A stretch of 64,000 nt of DNA from an uncultured Eubacteriales bacterium (GCA_949296455.1 CASFOZ010000003.1:1-64000), one strand, 5' to 3'. Positions 9,206 through 18,133 are shown, counted from the stretch's first letter. Program-made: numbers and translations. The notes: generated by a model not told the origin, from the sequence alone.

Positions 9206-9526
9206 TTATTTAACTCTTTTAATGCTTCTTACCTTAAACGGAACTTTGCCTGCAGGAATATTTTCTTCAACTGCATCGATACCGTTTTCTTCTGCTATTA
9301 TTGTATAGATTGCAGAAGTTATAACTGCTACTATTTCGGGAGTTATATCTTCACTTTTGTTTTTGTTTTTAAACGATTTTTTTATTTTATTGGTAAATTT
9401 GGAATAATCTATTCTGTTAGCATATTCGACTAATTTAATAATAAATATTATAATAGTCAAAATTACAAAGACTACTAACAAACCTATTCCGCAAACTATT
9501 AAACTTTTCAAGAATCTGTCTAACAT
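9206..9526 (-). CDS. OadG-like gamma subunit of Na+-pump decarboxylase
   Basis: A 106-residue protein with a single N-terminal membrane segment (residues about 9-33, Ile/Val/Leu-rich), then a basic lysine-rich stretch and a cytoplasmic tail. That tail contains VAVITSAIYTI, common in OadG/MmdD-type subunits, which tether the soluble subunits to the membrane pump. Family sequence conservation is weak. The call rests on size, topology and position between a carboxyltransferase gene and the biotin carrier gene. It starts one base after the carboxyltransferase stop. Confidence 0.82.
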   Translation of the reverse strand: MLDRFLKSLIVCGIGLLVVFVILTIIIFIIKLVEYANRIDYSKFTNKIKKSFKNKNKSEDITPEIVAVITSAIYTIIAEENGIDAVEENIPAGKVPFKVRSIKRVK

Positions 9527-9527
9527 A

Positions 9528-10907
9528 TTAAACTCCTAAAAGCATCATTAAAGCCTGGGCAATATAAGGACGCACGGAAGAAGGTTCAATAATATTATCG
9601 ATAAAACCTTCTTTAGCTTTTTCAAAAGGATTGGCATAAGTTTTATTATAATCGGAAATTAATTTGTTTCTTAAATCGGCAGAATTTCCTTTATTTTTTA
9701 AATCCTCATCGAAATACATATTTATAGCCGTCTCGGAAGCAATAGGAGAAATTATGCTGTCGGAAAAAGCCAAAACGAAATCGAAACCGATATTCTTACT
9801 TACAAAAGCAGAATAAGAAAATCCTATTGCTTTATTGCAAATAACCGAAATTTTAGGCATTGTGCTTTTAGCAATAGTTTTCAATAGATTTGACGACAGA
9901 CCTGCCGCAAAGTTTTTTTCGTCTTCCACCGTAAAATCCACATTATCGCTGTCGACAAAGGAAATTAAAGGTAGTGAAAATTTATCTGCTATTTCTATGA
10001 ATTTTTTTAATTTAAATAGAGTTTGTATAGTGAGTTTGTTTTCTTTTGTATCTATTGCCATAAAACAAGCATTGAAACCGTTGATGCTGCCAAATCCGCA
10101 GTATGCTTCTTTTCCGAATCCGTCTTTATAAATAAGACATTTTCCGTTATCGAAAACGGCTTCTGCGGTTTTATTTGGATTATGGTTTTTATTTAATGCA
10201 GCAACTACTCTGTTGGGGTCGTCATCGTTATCGGTTTGCGGTGTTTCGGTAATAGAAAGAATATTTATTAGCAAATTTTTCAAATCGCTTATAGACTTGT
10301 AAGTAAAATCTGCAAAACCGGTTTCGGTATTGAAAGCACATCCGAACAAATCGGAATATTTATCGCTGCCCTTAGCTAATTTCATTGGAGAATTCAAAGT
10401 GGAAACAGCTTTATCAGAAATAATTACAAAATCGAAAATTCCGGATAAAACTTTCATTAATCCGATATTATTTCCTTTGATTATACATATGGTCGGAATT
10501 TCCGTATCAACGGATAATTCTTTAATAAGAAAAGAATAAGCTTCTATAGCTTTAACATCTTCGTCAATTCTGAATCCCGAGCAGTCCATAATGCCTAAAA
10601 ACGGTGTCCCGCTTTGTTTGGCTCTGTTTAAAGTTTTAATAATCTTTTTGGCTTGATTACTTCCGAAACCGCCTTTGAGAACTTCGCTGTTTTGAGCGAA
10701 AAAATTTACCGGAATTTGGTTGATTAAAGCATAACCTGTAACTACTCCTTCGCCAAAAGCCGTTCCTTCTCCTAAAAACGAACCTCCGTTTAAAAAAACA
10801 TCGGTTTCGACAAAAGTGTCACTGTCGAAAATATTTTTGATAAATTTTCTGATTTCGGTTGAAGTTTTTAAAATTTTATCGGTGTTTTCCTTTAAAATAT
10901 CGCTCAT
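9528..10907 (-). CDS. Divergent acyl-CoA carboxylase-type carboxyltransferase (MmdA-like)
   Basis: A 459-residue crotonase-fold carboxyltransferase, first gene of the cluster. The halves carry GEGVVTGYALI, FGSNQAKKIIKTLNRAKQSG and LGIMDCSGFRID, then a C-terminal SVICNKAIGFSYSAF followed by NPFEKAKEGFIDNII. It is about 50 residues shorter than usual MmdA proteins. The oxyanion-hole regions depart from the canonical glycine-rich motifs: where family members usually have a Gly-Gly-Ala-Tyr type stretch, this has IGFSYS. It probably moves carboxyl between an acyl-CoA and biotin, but the substrate cannot be read. Together with OadA, the complex could also work as a transcarboxylase. The start has a GGAGG site six bases upstream. 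Confidence 0.85.
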   Translation of the reverse strand: MSDILKENTDKILKTSTEIRKFIKNIFDSDTFVETDVFLNGGSFLGEGTAFGEGVVTGYALINQIPVNFFAQNSEVLKGGFGSNQAKKIIKTLNRAKQSGTPFLGIMDCSGFRIDEDVKAIEAYSFLIKELSVDTEIPTICIIKGNNIGLMKVLSGIFDFVIISDKAVSTLNSPMKLAKGSDKYSDLFGCAFNTETGFADFTYKSISDLKNLLINILSITETPQTDNDDDPNRVVAALNKNHNPNKTAEAVFDNGKCLIYKDGFGKEAYCGFGSINGFNACFMAIDTKENKLTIQTLFKLKKFIEIADKFSLPLISFVDSDNVDFTVEDEKNFAAGLSSNLLKTIAKSTMPKISVICNKAIGFSYSAFVSKNIGFDFVLAFSDSIISPIASETAINMYFDEDLKNKGNSADLRNKLISDYNKTYANPFEKAKEGFIDNIIEPSSVRPYIAQALMMLLGV

Positions 10908-10955
10908 ATAAATCCTCCGAATTAAACTGGATAAAAGCCAAACTAAACTATTAAT

Positions 10956-10984
10956 ATTTTATATTAAACGTTTGTTTTCTGCAA
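10956..10984 (-). promoter_or_regulatory. Candidate sigma-A promoter of the decarboxylase cluster
   Basis: On the minus strand: TTGCAG, 17 bases, TAAAAT (inside TATAAAAT), about 49 bases before the first start codon. The remainder of the 174-base gap to maf (10908-11081) is AT-rich with no gene and no clear terminator. Confidence 0.6.
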
Positions 10985-11081
10985 GCAAATACAAGTGTTT
11001 TTAATAAAAATGTTATAAATTTAACAATCTTATTTAACAAGGAAATTTCAAGATTTATAATAATACATACAAAATATAATA

Positions 11082-11654
11082 CTAAATAATATCTTCCGAC
11101 TTTAATATCCTATAAAGTAAATTCAAAGGAAGCCCTACCACGGTGTAATAGTCGCCTTTGATTTTTTTTACAAACCTTGCGCCGCTACCTTGAATCGAAT
11201 ATGAACCTGCTTTATCGGCAGGTTCGGAAGTTTTTACATATTCAATGATTTCGTCATGAGAAATTTTATCGAAAAATACTTTACATTTTGAATAGGTATT
11301 TATAACTTTTTTCATACCATTTTTAAGAATTATTACCGAAAGACCTGTATAAACATAGTGTTTTTTACCGCTTAATAAGTTTAAGGTTTCTATACTTTCA
11401 TTTTCGGATTTTGGTTTCATTAAAGTTTTTCCTTTGTATGAAACAATTGTATCCGAACCTATAACTACCCTGTCGCCGTCTGTTTTATTAAATACATTTT
11501 CGGCTTTCATCATCGATAATTTTTTTACTAAAACGCCTTTGTTTTTACAATCTAAATTTTCTTCCGTATCAGACGGAATTATATCGAAAGCTAAATTTAA
11601 TAAATTCATTAATTCTTTTCTTCTTGGAGAAGATGAAGCTAAAATAATTTTCAT
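11082..11654 (-). CDS. maf: Maf-family nucleoside triphosphate pyrophosphatase
   Basis: A 190-residue house-cleaning pyrophosphatase that hydrolyses dTTP, UTP or modified NTPs. The signature ASSSPRRKELM is at residues 6-16, followed by VVIGSDTIVSYKGK (catalytic Asp), the EPADKAGSYSIQG segment and GDYYTVVGLPLN near the C-terminus. Length is typical. The ATG overlaps the rluB stop by four bases. It is the last gene of the operon coming from scpA, gerW, dacF and rluB. Confidence 0.94.
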   Translation of the reverse strand: MKIILASSSPRRKELMNLLNLAFDIIPSDTEENLDCKNKGVLVKKLSMMKAENVFNKTDGDRVVIGSDTIVSYKGKTLMKPKSENESIETLNLLSGKKHYVYTGLSVIILKNGMKKVINTYSKCKVFFDKISHDEIIEYVKTSEPADKAGSYSIQGSGARFVKKIKGDYYTVVGLPLNLLYRILKSEDII

Positions 11655-12364
11655 AAATTTTTCAGATAATAAATTTCTTCGTTTGAAAGATGTCTGCTTT
11701 GTCCTCTTCCTAAACCGCCCAGCCTTAAATCTCCTATAGCTATGCGTTTTAAGAAAACAACCTCTTTATTGATTGCTTCGAACATTTTTCGTATTTCTCT
11801 GTTTTTTCCTTCATAAATTGTAATTTGTAATTTTGTAATGCCGTCTTTGAATTCAATTTTTTTAATAAGAGCTTTACGGGTAATTAGCCCTTTATCTATT
11901 TCGATACCTTTTCGAAGTTTTGCAAGTTCGCTTTCTGTGGGTTCTCCTTCCACTTTAACCAAATAGGTTTTCGGAATTTCATTTTTAGGGTGAGTCAACT
12001 TATAAGCCAAATCACCGTCGTTTGTAAAAAGCAAAAGACCTTCGCTGTCGTAATCAAGTCTTCCGACAGGAAAAAGTCTTTTGCCGTTAATTGAATTAAT
12101 ATAATCGTAAACGGTTTTTCTGTCTCTATCGTCTTTTGCCGTAGTCAAGCATCCTTTTGGTTTATTGAGCATAATATATTCTGCTTTTTTAGGAGGTTCG
12201 ACCTTAATATCGTCGACGGTAACGGTATCGTTTTCCAAATTAACATCTTCAGAAAGCGATATAATCTTTTTACCGTTAATTTTGACTTTACCTTCTATTA
12301 CATAATTTTCACAACCTCGCCTTGACGCTATTCCGCAAAGAGCAAGATATTTATTAATTCTCAT
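11651..12364 (-). CDS. rluB: 23S rRNA pseudouridine synthase RluB/RsuA family
   Basis: A 237-residue pseudouridine synthase. An S4 RNA-binding domain comes first (RINKYLALCGIASRRGCE, residues 2-19). It is followed by the catalytic domain with LFPVGRLDYDSEGLLLFTND, in which the Asp is the nucleophile, and IYEGKNREIRKMFEAI. The family modifies helix 90-93 region uridines of 23S rRNA (RluB) or 16S U516 (RsuA). RluB is preferred because clostridial copies sit beside scpB, as this one nearly does. It overlaps maf by 4 bases. Confidence 0.92.
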   Translation of the reverse strand: MRINKYLALCGIASRRGCENYVIEGKVKINGKKIISLSEDVNLENDTVTVDDIKVEPPKKAEYIMLNKPKGCLTTAKDDRDRKTVYDYINSINGKRLFPVGRLDYDSEGLLLFTNDGDLAYKLTHPKNEIPKTYLVKVEGEPTESELAKLRKGIEIDKGLITRKALIKKIEFKDGITKLQITIYEGKNREIRKMFEAINKEVVFLKRIAIGDLRLGGLGRGQSRHLSNEEIYYLKNL

Positions 12365-12397
12365 TAGTTCCTCATTTCAATTCAATTATGAATTCAA

Positions 12398-13582
12398 TTA
12401 TGAAATATTTTGAAATTGATTCATTAATTCTTTTTCGTTTACATCATTTATGGTAACTAAATTTTCTTCCGAAATCAACTGATTTTCGATATAAACTTTT
12501 ATTTTTCCTACCTTGTCGCCCGATTTAAGAGGAGCCTTTAATGTTTTATCGTATTCGTAAATATATTTGATATTTTTAAACTCGCTTTCCGATAAAGGAT
12601 ACAATATATCGTTTTCAACTGTGATAGCGTGATATTCCGTATTCGAGCCGGCAATTTTAATTTGTCCGGCAATATCTCCTTTAGAAACCAGTCTTCTTGT
12701 CGGAAATTCTTTAAATGCGTTTTCCATATATCTTTTACTGTCCGAAAACATATCGGGATGATTCAGTACTACACATATGACTTCGCTGTCATCTCGTTTT
12801 GCTGCGCTTACAAGACACCTTCCGGCATCTTTTGTATAACCTGTTTTGACACCTATTCCGCCTTCGAATTCATTTAAGATTTTATTTTTATTTTTTAGAT
12901 ATCTGTATTTGTTTTCTGTTTCTGAATTGTCGTATTTTTCATATGGTATTTTAAAATTTTTCGTTCCTACTATTTCTCTGAAAATTTCTTTAGTATAAGC
13001 ATATTTTGTAATCATTGCAAGGTCAAAAGAGGAAGTATAATGATTTTCATTATGCAATCCGTTTGGATTTTCGAAATGAGTATTTTGCAGACCTAGTTCT
13101 TCAACTTTTTGATTCATTAAATTTACGAATTCTTCTACCGACCCCCCTACATTAATTGCTATTGCAATCGATGCATCGTTTCCCGATTGCAACATCAAAC
13201 CGTAAAGAAGTTCCCTTAAAGTAAGCAGTTCTCCTTCTTTAAGATAAATTGAGGAGCCTTCTATTCCTACGGCCTCTCTGGGTATTTTAACGTAATTATC
13301 TAAATTTCCGTTTTCTATTGCAATAAGCGCCGTCATAATTTTAGTCGTACTTGCCATAGGGAGTCTTGCGTCTTTATTGTTTTCATAAAGAATTCTTCCT
13401 GTTTTGCTGTCGATAACTATTGACGAACTTCCCGATGCTGCATACGTGTAACTGTAAGATAAACAATAAGAAAAAACAAGCGATAAAATACTAATTAATA
13501 AAATTATAGCAATTAGTGAAATTATTAAGTTTATTTTTCTTTTTTCATTAGATTTAAAGAAGCGTTTAATAAATCCGTCCAT
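12398..13582 (-). CDS. dacF: D-alanyl-D-alanine carboxypeptidase, peptidase S11 (DacF-like)
   Basis: A 394-residue penicillin-binding D,D-carboxypeptidase that trims the terminal D-Ala of peptidoglycan stem peptides outside the membrane. A basic N-terminus and a membrane segment at residues about 18-40 act as signal or anchor. The S11 motifs are present in order: STTKIM (SxxK), SGND (SxN) and KTGYTKDA (KTG). A C-terminal beta domain follows. A strong GGAGG site seven bases before the ATG fixes the start inside gerW, giving an unusually long 52-base overlap. Next to gerW it is probably the sporulation-related DacF, but this is inferred from position. Confidence 0.9.
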   Translation of the reverse strand: MDGFIKRFFKSNEKRKINLIISLIAIILLISILSLVFSYCLSYSYTYAASGSSSIVIDSKTGRILYENNKDARLPMASTTKIMTALIAIENGNLDNYVKIPREAVGIEGSSIYLKEGELLTLRELLYGLMLQSGNDASIAIAINVGGSVEEFVNLMNQKVEELGLQNTHFENPNGLHNENHYTSSFDLAMITKYAYTKEIFREIVGTKNFKIPYEKYDNSETENKYRYLKNKNKILNEFEGGIGVKTGYTKDAGRCLVSAAKRDDSEVICVVLNHPDMFSDSKRYMENAFKEFPTRRLVSKGDIAGQIKIAGSNTEYHAITVENDILYPLSESEFKNIKYIYEYDKTLKAPLKSGDKVGKIKVYIENQLISEENLVTINDVNEKELMNQFQNIS

Positions 13583-13890
13583 TTATTTTCCTCCATACCT
13601 TTTTCCATTCTTACAATTTTATGATTTCCCGCATATGATATTAAAAATCCTAACGGCGTTATGCTAACACCCGCACCGCCACCGCCTGCATAAGGAAAGT
13701 CTTCTTTTTTATTCTTATTTTCAGAATACTCGGCACCGCCGGCTAAAAAACCTAACGTAACTTTTGTAATCGGTACTATTACGGCATTATCGGAAGAAAT
13801 TATAGGTTTGCCTATAATAACATCGGTATCCGATAAGGTTTTCAAATTAGTCAATATTGTGTCGAGTAAACTATCAATTGTATTTGACAT
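13531..13890 (-). CDS. ytfJ: GerW (YtfJ) family sporulation protein
   Basis: About 119 residues. The family core reads VIIGKPIISSDNAVIVPITKV then a glycine-rich FPYAGGGGAGVSITPLGFLI. GerW/YtfJ is a conserved spore protein needed for normal germination in Bacillus. A GTG start at 13899 is possible, but AGAGG sits seven bases before the ATG at 13890, which I use. It overlaps the DUF2953 gene upstream by 17 bases and the carboxypeptidase gene downstream by 52 bases. The scpA-scpB-DUF2953-ytfJ-dacF order is the usual clostridial one. Confidence 0.92.
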   Translation of the reverse strand: MSNTIDSLLDTILTNLKTLSDTDVIIGKPIISSDNAVIVPITKVTLGFLAGGAEYSENKNKKEDFPYAGGGGAGVSITPLGFLISYAGNHKIVRMEKGMEENKWTDLLNASLNLMKKEK

Positions 13891-14437
13891 TGTTTGCACC
13901 TCTTTTAATTAAATTCAAAAATAGTATGCGCATTATAATAATTAATATTGAAAATGTGGATTTTTTTATAGATAACGAAAAATTAACTTTTAATTGTTCA
14001 TTATTAAAATCCGGTATGATTTTATTATTGTAATTTTTTATTGTTAGAAACGGAAAAAGGTCTGTATCCAGAAAGGAATTTATTGCGTTAAAAAATCCGC
14101 AAATTACAGCGGTTTCGAATGCGTTATCTTTTTTTCCGTAAACAATATCGAGATTTACCTTTTCTATCGAAATTTTAGGTAGATAAAATTTGTCTTTTTT
14201 ATGCTTAGAATTTAACTTATTTTTTTTATTTTTCTTAAAATAAAAAGACTTTATATTTCCGGAATTAATTTTATAATAGAAATTACCTTCATTTATAAAA
14301 ATAAAAATTTTAAATAGCAATAAATTGTTGTAAAGTACTAAGTTTAGAACAAATTTATTTTCTTCATTATTAAATGTTATCTGTAAATCCAAATTAATAT
14401 AAAATAATGCAAAAATAAAAGCAAAAAAATAAACCAT
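13874..14437 (-). CDS. DUF2953 family protein
   Basis: A 187-residue protein with an N-terminal membrane segment (about residues 2-14), an IYIN-type amphipathic middle, a lysine-rich stretch around residues 65-85 and another hydrophobic helix near residues 155-175. I assign DUF2953 from its size, topology and place directly upstream of ytfJ, where this family normally stands in spore-formers. No catalytic motif is seen. Very high Asn/Lys/Ile/Phe content suggests fast drift. Function unknown; a spore-related role is inferred from the neighbourhood. Confidence 0.68.
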   Translation of the reverse strand: MVYFFAFIFALFYINLDLQITFNNEENKFVLNLVLYNNLLLFKIFIFINEGNFYYKINSGNIKSFYFKKNKKNKLNSKHKKDKFYLPKISIEKVNLDIVYGKKDNAFETAVICGFFNAINSFLDTDLFPFLTIKNYNNKIIPDFNNEQLKVNFSLSIKKSTFSILIIIMRILFLNLIKRGANNVKYN

Positions 14438-14497
14438 AATAATATTTTTTATCTTGGTTTATTTTTTATGTAAAATAAATTAAACTTATTAAAAATT

Positions 14498-15253
14498 TTA
14501 TTCTATTATTTCGAATTTTTCGTCGCCGAAACTTTCTATAAATTCTTCTTCCGATTCATCGATTTTATTTTGTAATTCTTTGTTTTCTATTTCTTTTTCT
14601 ATGGGTGTCTTGTCATCATTTTCTGAATCTTTATTTTCTTCTTTTTCAGTAGCGTTTAAAGAATCATCATCAACGGGAACATTTACTTCTCTGTATAAAC
14701 TATCGGTCATTTTATTATATGAAAGGTCAAGTATTCTGATTTTTTCATACAATTCTTCTTTGTCCGGTAAATCGTCTAATGAGTTTATATTAAACCTTTT
14801 CAAAAATTCTTCGGTTGTTCCGTAAAGCGTCGGCCTCCCGACTGTGTCTTTTCTTCCAACTAAAGTTATTAAATTGAGTTTGGAAAGCATTGTTATAGGA
14901 TAATCGGAATCGACTCCTCTTATCTCTTCAATTTCCGAACGTGTTATTGGTTGTTTATAAGCTATAATTGCAAGTGTTTCAAGAAGTTTTCCTGAAAGTT
15001 CTTTTTCTCTTAAAGGAGTAAGAACGGTTAAAACTTCTTCGCCGTAATCTGCGTTTGTTGAAAATTGAACTTTATCATTAAAGGTTAAAAGACGAATTCC
15101 AGACTTTCCCGAATATTTTTCTTTAAGTTCGGAAATTGCCATCTGAACTTCTTCGTATGTAATATCGTCAATCCTGTCAGAAATATCCTTTTTACTTATA
15201 CTCTTGCCTGAAGCGAAAATTATCGCTTCAACTATATTTGTAACATTATTCAA
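14498..15253 (-). CDS. scpB: Segregation and condensation protein B (ScpB)
   Basis: About 251 residues. It forms the SMC-ScpA-ScpB condensin that organises and separates chromosomes. Two winged-helix domains are visible. The first starts NVTNIVEAIIFASGKSISK. The second contains LLETLAIIAYKQPITRSEIE and VGRPTLYGTTEEFL, both ScpB signatures. The C-terminal 60 residues are an acidic Asp/Glu/Lys tail. The open frame extends to an ATG at 15295, but that ATG has no ribosome site, whereas GGAGG lies nine bases before a TTG at 15251-15253. I choose the TTG, which shrinks the scpA overlap from 50 to 8 bases. Confidence 0.9.
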   Translation of the reverse strand: MNNVTNIVEAIIFASGKSISKKDISDRIDDITYEEVQMAISELKEKYSGKSGIRLLTFNDKVQFSTNADYGEEVLTVLTPLREKELSGKLLETLAIIAYKQPITRSEIEEIRGVDSDYPITMLSKLNLITLVGRKDTVGRPTLYGTTEEFLKRFNINSLDDLPDKEELYEKIRILDLSYNKMTDSLYREVNVPVDDDSLNATEKEENKDSENDDKTPIEKEIENKELQNKIDESEEEFIESFGDEKFEIIE

Positions 15254-16034
15254 ATTCGGTTTCCTCCGTTTCCTCGTTATTGAGAGCTTCTTCATCTTTA
15301 AGTTCTATTGTTATGTCTTCAAAAGAATTGTTTTGAATGCACTGAATTGCCTGTCTTTTAAGCAGTTCTAATAAAGCCAGAAAAGTATTGATAATTTCGA
15401 GTTTACTGTAGTCGTCTTTAAACAGAGAAAAGAAAGATATTTTTTTCTCTTCCCTTACCATATCACCTATATACTTTATTTGATGCGCTACCGTAAACCG
15501 TTCTTTTATAATTTTTTTAGGTTCTTCAGGTCTGCTTTGATGGTCGAGTTTATGTAATAAATTAGCAAAAGCGTCCAAAAGTTTTTCCATATCGAAATCT
15601 TTTGCTACTACTCTGCAATCGTTTTCAGAATACTGCGATTCACGGTAAAATTTATTTATTTCTTCTTTTTCTTTTAATTTTTCGGAGGCTTCTTTGTAAA
15701 GAGCGAATTCTTTTAATCTTCTTTCCAAATCGCCTTCTAAATCTTCTTCTTCTATTATCTCGTCATCTTTCGGTAAAAGCCACTTGGATTTTATTTCCAG
15801 TAAAGTAGATGCCATTTCGATAAAATCGCTTACCATATCCATATCCAAAACAGTATCAAGGCTTTTTAAACATTCGAAATACTGCTCAATTATAACTGTT
15901 ACGAATATTTCTTTAATTTCTATCTTTGCCCCGTTAGTTTTAATAAGATGCAAAAGTAGGTCTAACGGCCCTTCGAAGTTTTCTAATTTAATAGGAATAT
16001 TATAACTATGTCTTTCAAATATATTATCTGCCAT
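15246..16034 (-). CDS. scpA: Segregation and condensation protein A (ScpA)
   Basis: A 262-residue kleisin subunit of the SMC complex. The N-terminal LENFEGPLDLLLHLIK is diagnostic. DMVSDFIEMASTLLEIKSKWLLP follows, and the C-terminal winged helix contains EIINTFLALLELLKRQAI. The tail is acidic. It starts nine bases after the M50 protease gene and overlaps scpB, so the complex partners are co-translated. Confidence 0.95.
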   Translation of the reverse strand: MADNIFERHSYNIPIKLENFEGPLDLLLHLIKTNGAKIEIKEIFVTVIIEQYFECLKSLDTVLDMDMVSDFIEMASTLLEIKSKWLLPKDDEIIEEEDLEGDLERRLKEFALYKEASEKLKEKEEINKFYRESQYSENDCRVVAKDFDMEKLLDAFANLLHKLDHQSRPEEPKKIIKERFTVAHQIKYIGDMVREEKKISFFSLFKDDYSKLEIINTFLALLELLKRQAIQCIQNNSFEDITIELKDEEALNNEETEETEFE

Positions 16035-16042
16035 TTTAACCT

Positions 16043-16753
16043 CTATACAAAACTAAGACCGAAAACTAAACTTATTAATTTTAAAATACTGTTTCTTATA
16101 AGATTTAAAAACATTGAAATTATATCGAGATACGGTACAAATGAACCTATTATAAGCAATCCAAGTAAAACATAAATTCCATAGCGTCTCATAAAAACGC
16201 AATACGGATTATCATATCTTGTAAAACTTTCTACGATTCTGAAACCGTCCAAAGGATATATTGGCAACAAGTTAAAGGCAATCAACGAAATGTTTAAGAT
16301 AATGCTTATTAAAAAGAATTGTTCAAAAAAGAAAACTGTATAATACGCAAAACTTTGTTCGGCTACCCCTCCTGCCATACTTACCGAAAATAATACTAAT
16401 GTAAGAAGTCCTGCACTTATAAAAGTTATAATAAGATTGGTAACTACTCCGGCTATTGCTACCAAAAAGACACCTTTTCTGTAATTTTGAAAATTGGAAG
16501 GGTTTACCGGAACGGGTTTAGCCCAGCCTATACCTACAATAACAAACATTAAAATACCGAAAACATCAAAATGCTTTAATGGATTCAAAGTCAGTCTGCC
16601 TTCGTACTTTGCAGTCATATCGCCGCACTTATAAGCAACAAAACCGTGTGCAGCCTCATGAAAACCTATTGCGATAATTATCGCAAGCACGAGCGCTATT
16701 GCGACTAAAAATTTTTCTAAAATTCCATCTACATAAATAATATAATTCAGCAT
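16043..16753 (-). CDS. Site-2 protease family (M50) membrane metalloprotease
   Basis: A 236-residue integral membrane protease. The zinc site HEAAH is at about residues 32-36, in a hydrophobic helix. The second motif NLLPIYPLDGFRI supplies the third zinc ligand (Asp). About five to six membrane helices are visible. It lacks the PDZ domain found in RseP-type members and resembles the short YwhC/YydH-like group that precedes scpA in many Firmicutes. The substrate is unknown. It lies 28 bases after lysA. Confidence 0.88.
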   Translation of the reverse strand: MLNYIIYVDGILEKFLVAIALVLAIIIAIGFHEAAHGFVAYKCGDMTAKYEGRLTLNPLKHFDVFGILMFVIVGIGWAKPVPVNPSNFQNYRKGVFLVAIAGVVTNLIITFISAGLLTLVLFSVSMAGGVAEQSFAYYTVFFFEQFFLISIILNISLIAFNLLPIYPLDGFRIVESFTRYDNPYCVFMRRYGIYVLLGLLIIGSFVPYLDIISMFLNLIRNSILKLISLVFGLSFV

Positions 16754-16781
16754 TTACTTTTTACCGCAACCAATATTTAAT

Positions 16782-18104
16782 TTATTTAATCCAGTCAGGT
16801 ATATTGTCGTTTCGAACAAGGTCTTCATAAGATTGAGGTTTTACGATATAATCCGCACATTTTTTATTTACAAGAACGGTCGGGGGGATAAGATTTCTGT
16901 TATAATTGCTTGCCATTGAATAATTATAAGCCCCTGTAGAGAGAACTGCGATTATATCTCCGCTTTCGGTATTTTTAGGTAATTTTATATTTTCTGCAAT
17001 TAAGTCTCCGCTTTCACAGCATTTACCTGCAATGGTTACAATCTCATCGGCATTCTTATCGGCCTTCGAGGCATTGACAATTTCATATTTTGACTTGTAA
17101 AGAGCATATCGTGGATTATCAAACATGCCTCCGTCAATACATACATATTTTCGAATATTTTTAATATCTTTAATAGTTCCCGCTGTATAAAGAGTTAAAC
17201 CCGATTCTCCGACTATTGCTCTTCCGGGCTCAATCATTAGAAAGGGTTTTTCGATACCTTTTCTTTCTACCGCTTCGGATAGACATCTGGCAATATGAGC
17301 AACATAACCGCAATAATCTTCGCAAGTAAATTTAGGGTCTTCTTCGGTATAATATATACCGAAACCGCCTCCGAAATTTAATTCATTTATTTTAATGTTT
17401 TCAATATTGCATTTTTTAACGAAGTCTGTAACCACATCAATTGCGGCAGTAAAAGCATTTTTATCGAATATCTGAGACCCTATATGACAATGAAGACCGT
17501 TAAAAATTATATTTTTTGAATTTAATAATTTTTTTATCCCGGTTAATGCATCTCCGTTAGAAATCAGCATACCGAATTTTGAATCGATTTTTGCCGTTTG
17601 TACATAGTGGTGAGTGTGGGCTTCGACTCCCGGATTTATTCTGAGCAAAACATTTTGTTTTTTATTTAATTTCAAACAAATATTTTCTATAAGAGTCATT
17701 TCGTGTAAACTATCAACAACTATAGTGCCTATATTATTTTTAACCGCATAGAGCAATTCGTTTTCCGTTTTATTGTTTCCGTGAAAGTACATTTTCGACG
17801 TATCGAAACCTGCTTTTATAGCAGTGTAAATTTCTCCTCCGGAAACCACATCGGTAAATAGTCCTTCAGAAGAAATAATTTTATATATCGCCTCGGCACA
17901 GAAAGCTTTTGAAGCATATGCTACCCCTCCTTTACCGTATTCTTTCTCCATAGTATTTTTAAAAGCAGAAGAAATTTTTCTGATATTCACCTCATCGAGC
18001 ACATATAAAGGAGTTCCGAATTTTTTTGCAAGTTCAACGCAATCGTGATTGCAAATTTCCAAATGTTTTTTTTCGTTAATTTTTAAAGTTTCTCTGAAAT
18101 TCAT
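16782..18104 (-). CDS. lysA: Diaminopimelate decarboxylase
   Basis: A 440-residue PLP enzyme that makes L-lysine from meso-diaminopimelate. It is an alanine-racemase-fold barrel with the PLP lysine in YASKAF, the phosphate-binding GGGFGIYY and EPGRAIVG segments, and the C-terminal active-site CCESGD. Length is slightly above the usual 410-430. Its promoter (18134-18162) and the dacB terminator just upstream mark a new transcription unit that may run through the M50 protease and scpAB. Confidence 0.96.
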   Translation of the reverse strand: MNFRETLKINEKKHLEICNHDCVELAKKFGTPLYVLDEVNIRKISSAFKNTMEKEYGKGGVAYASKAFCAEAIYKIISSEGLFTDVVSGGEIYTAIKAGFDTSKMYFHGNNKTENELLYAVKNNIGTIVVDSLHEMTLIENICLKLNKKQNVLLRINPGVEAHTHHYVQTAKIDSKFGMLISNGDALTGIKKLLNSKNIIFNGLHCHIGSQIFDKNAFTAAIDVVTDFVKKCNIENIKINELNFGGGFGIYYTEEDPKFTCEDYCGYVAHIARCLSEAVERKGIEKPFLMIEPGRAIVGESGLTLYTAGTIKDIKNIRKYVCIDGGMFDNPRYALYKSKYEIVNASKADKNADEIVTIAGKCCESGDLIAENIKLPKNTESGDIIAVLSTGAYNYSMASNYNRNLIPPTVLVNKKCADYIVKPQSYEDLVRNDNIPDWIK

Positions 18105-18133
18105 ACTTTCACCGTTTGTTTAGTTTTGAATAA

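Noticed and set aside
12365-12397. Direct repeat of CAATTATGAA type before rluB
   Set aside because: Two short AT-rich copies only, too short and simple to call an element.
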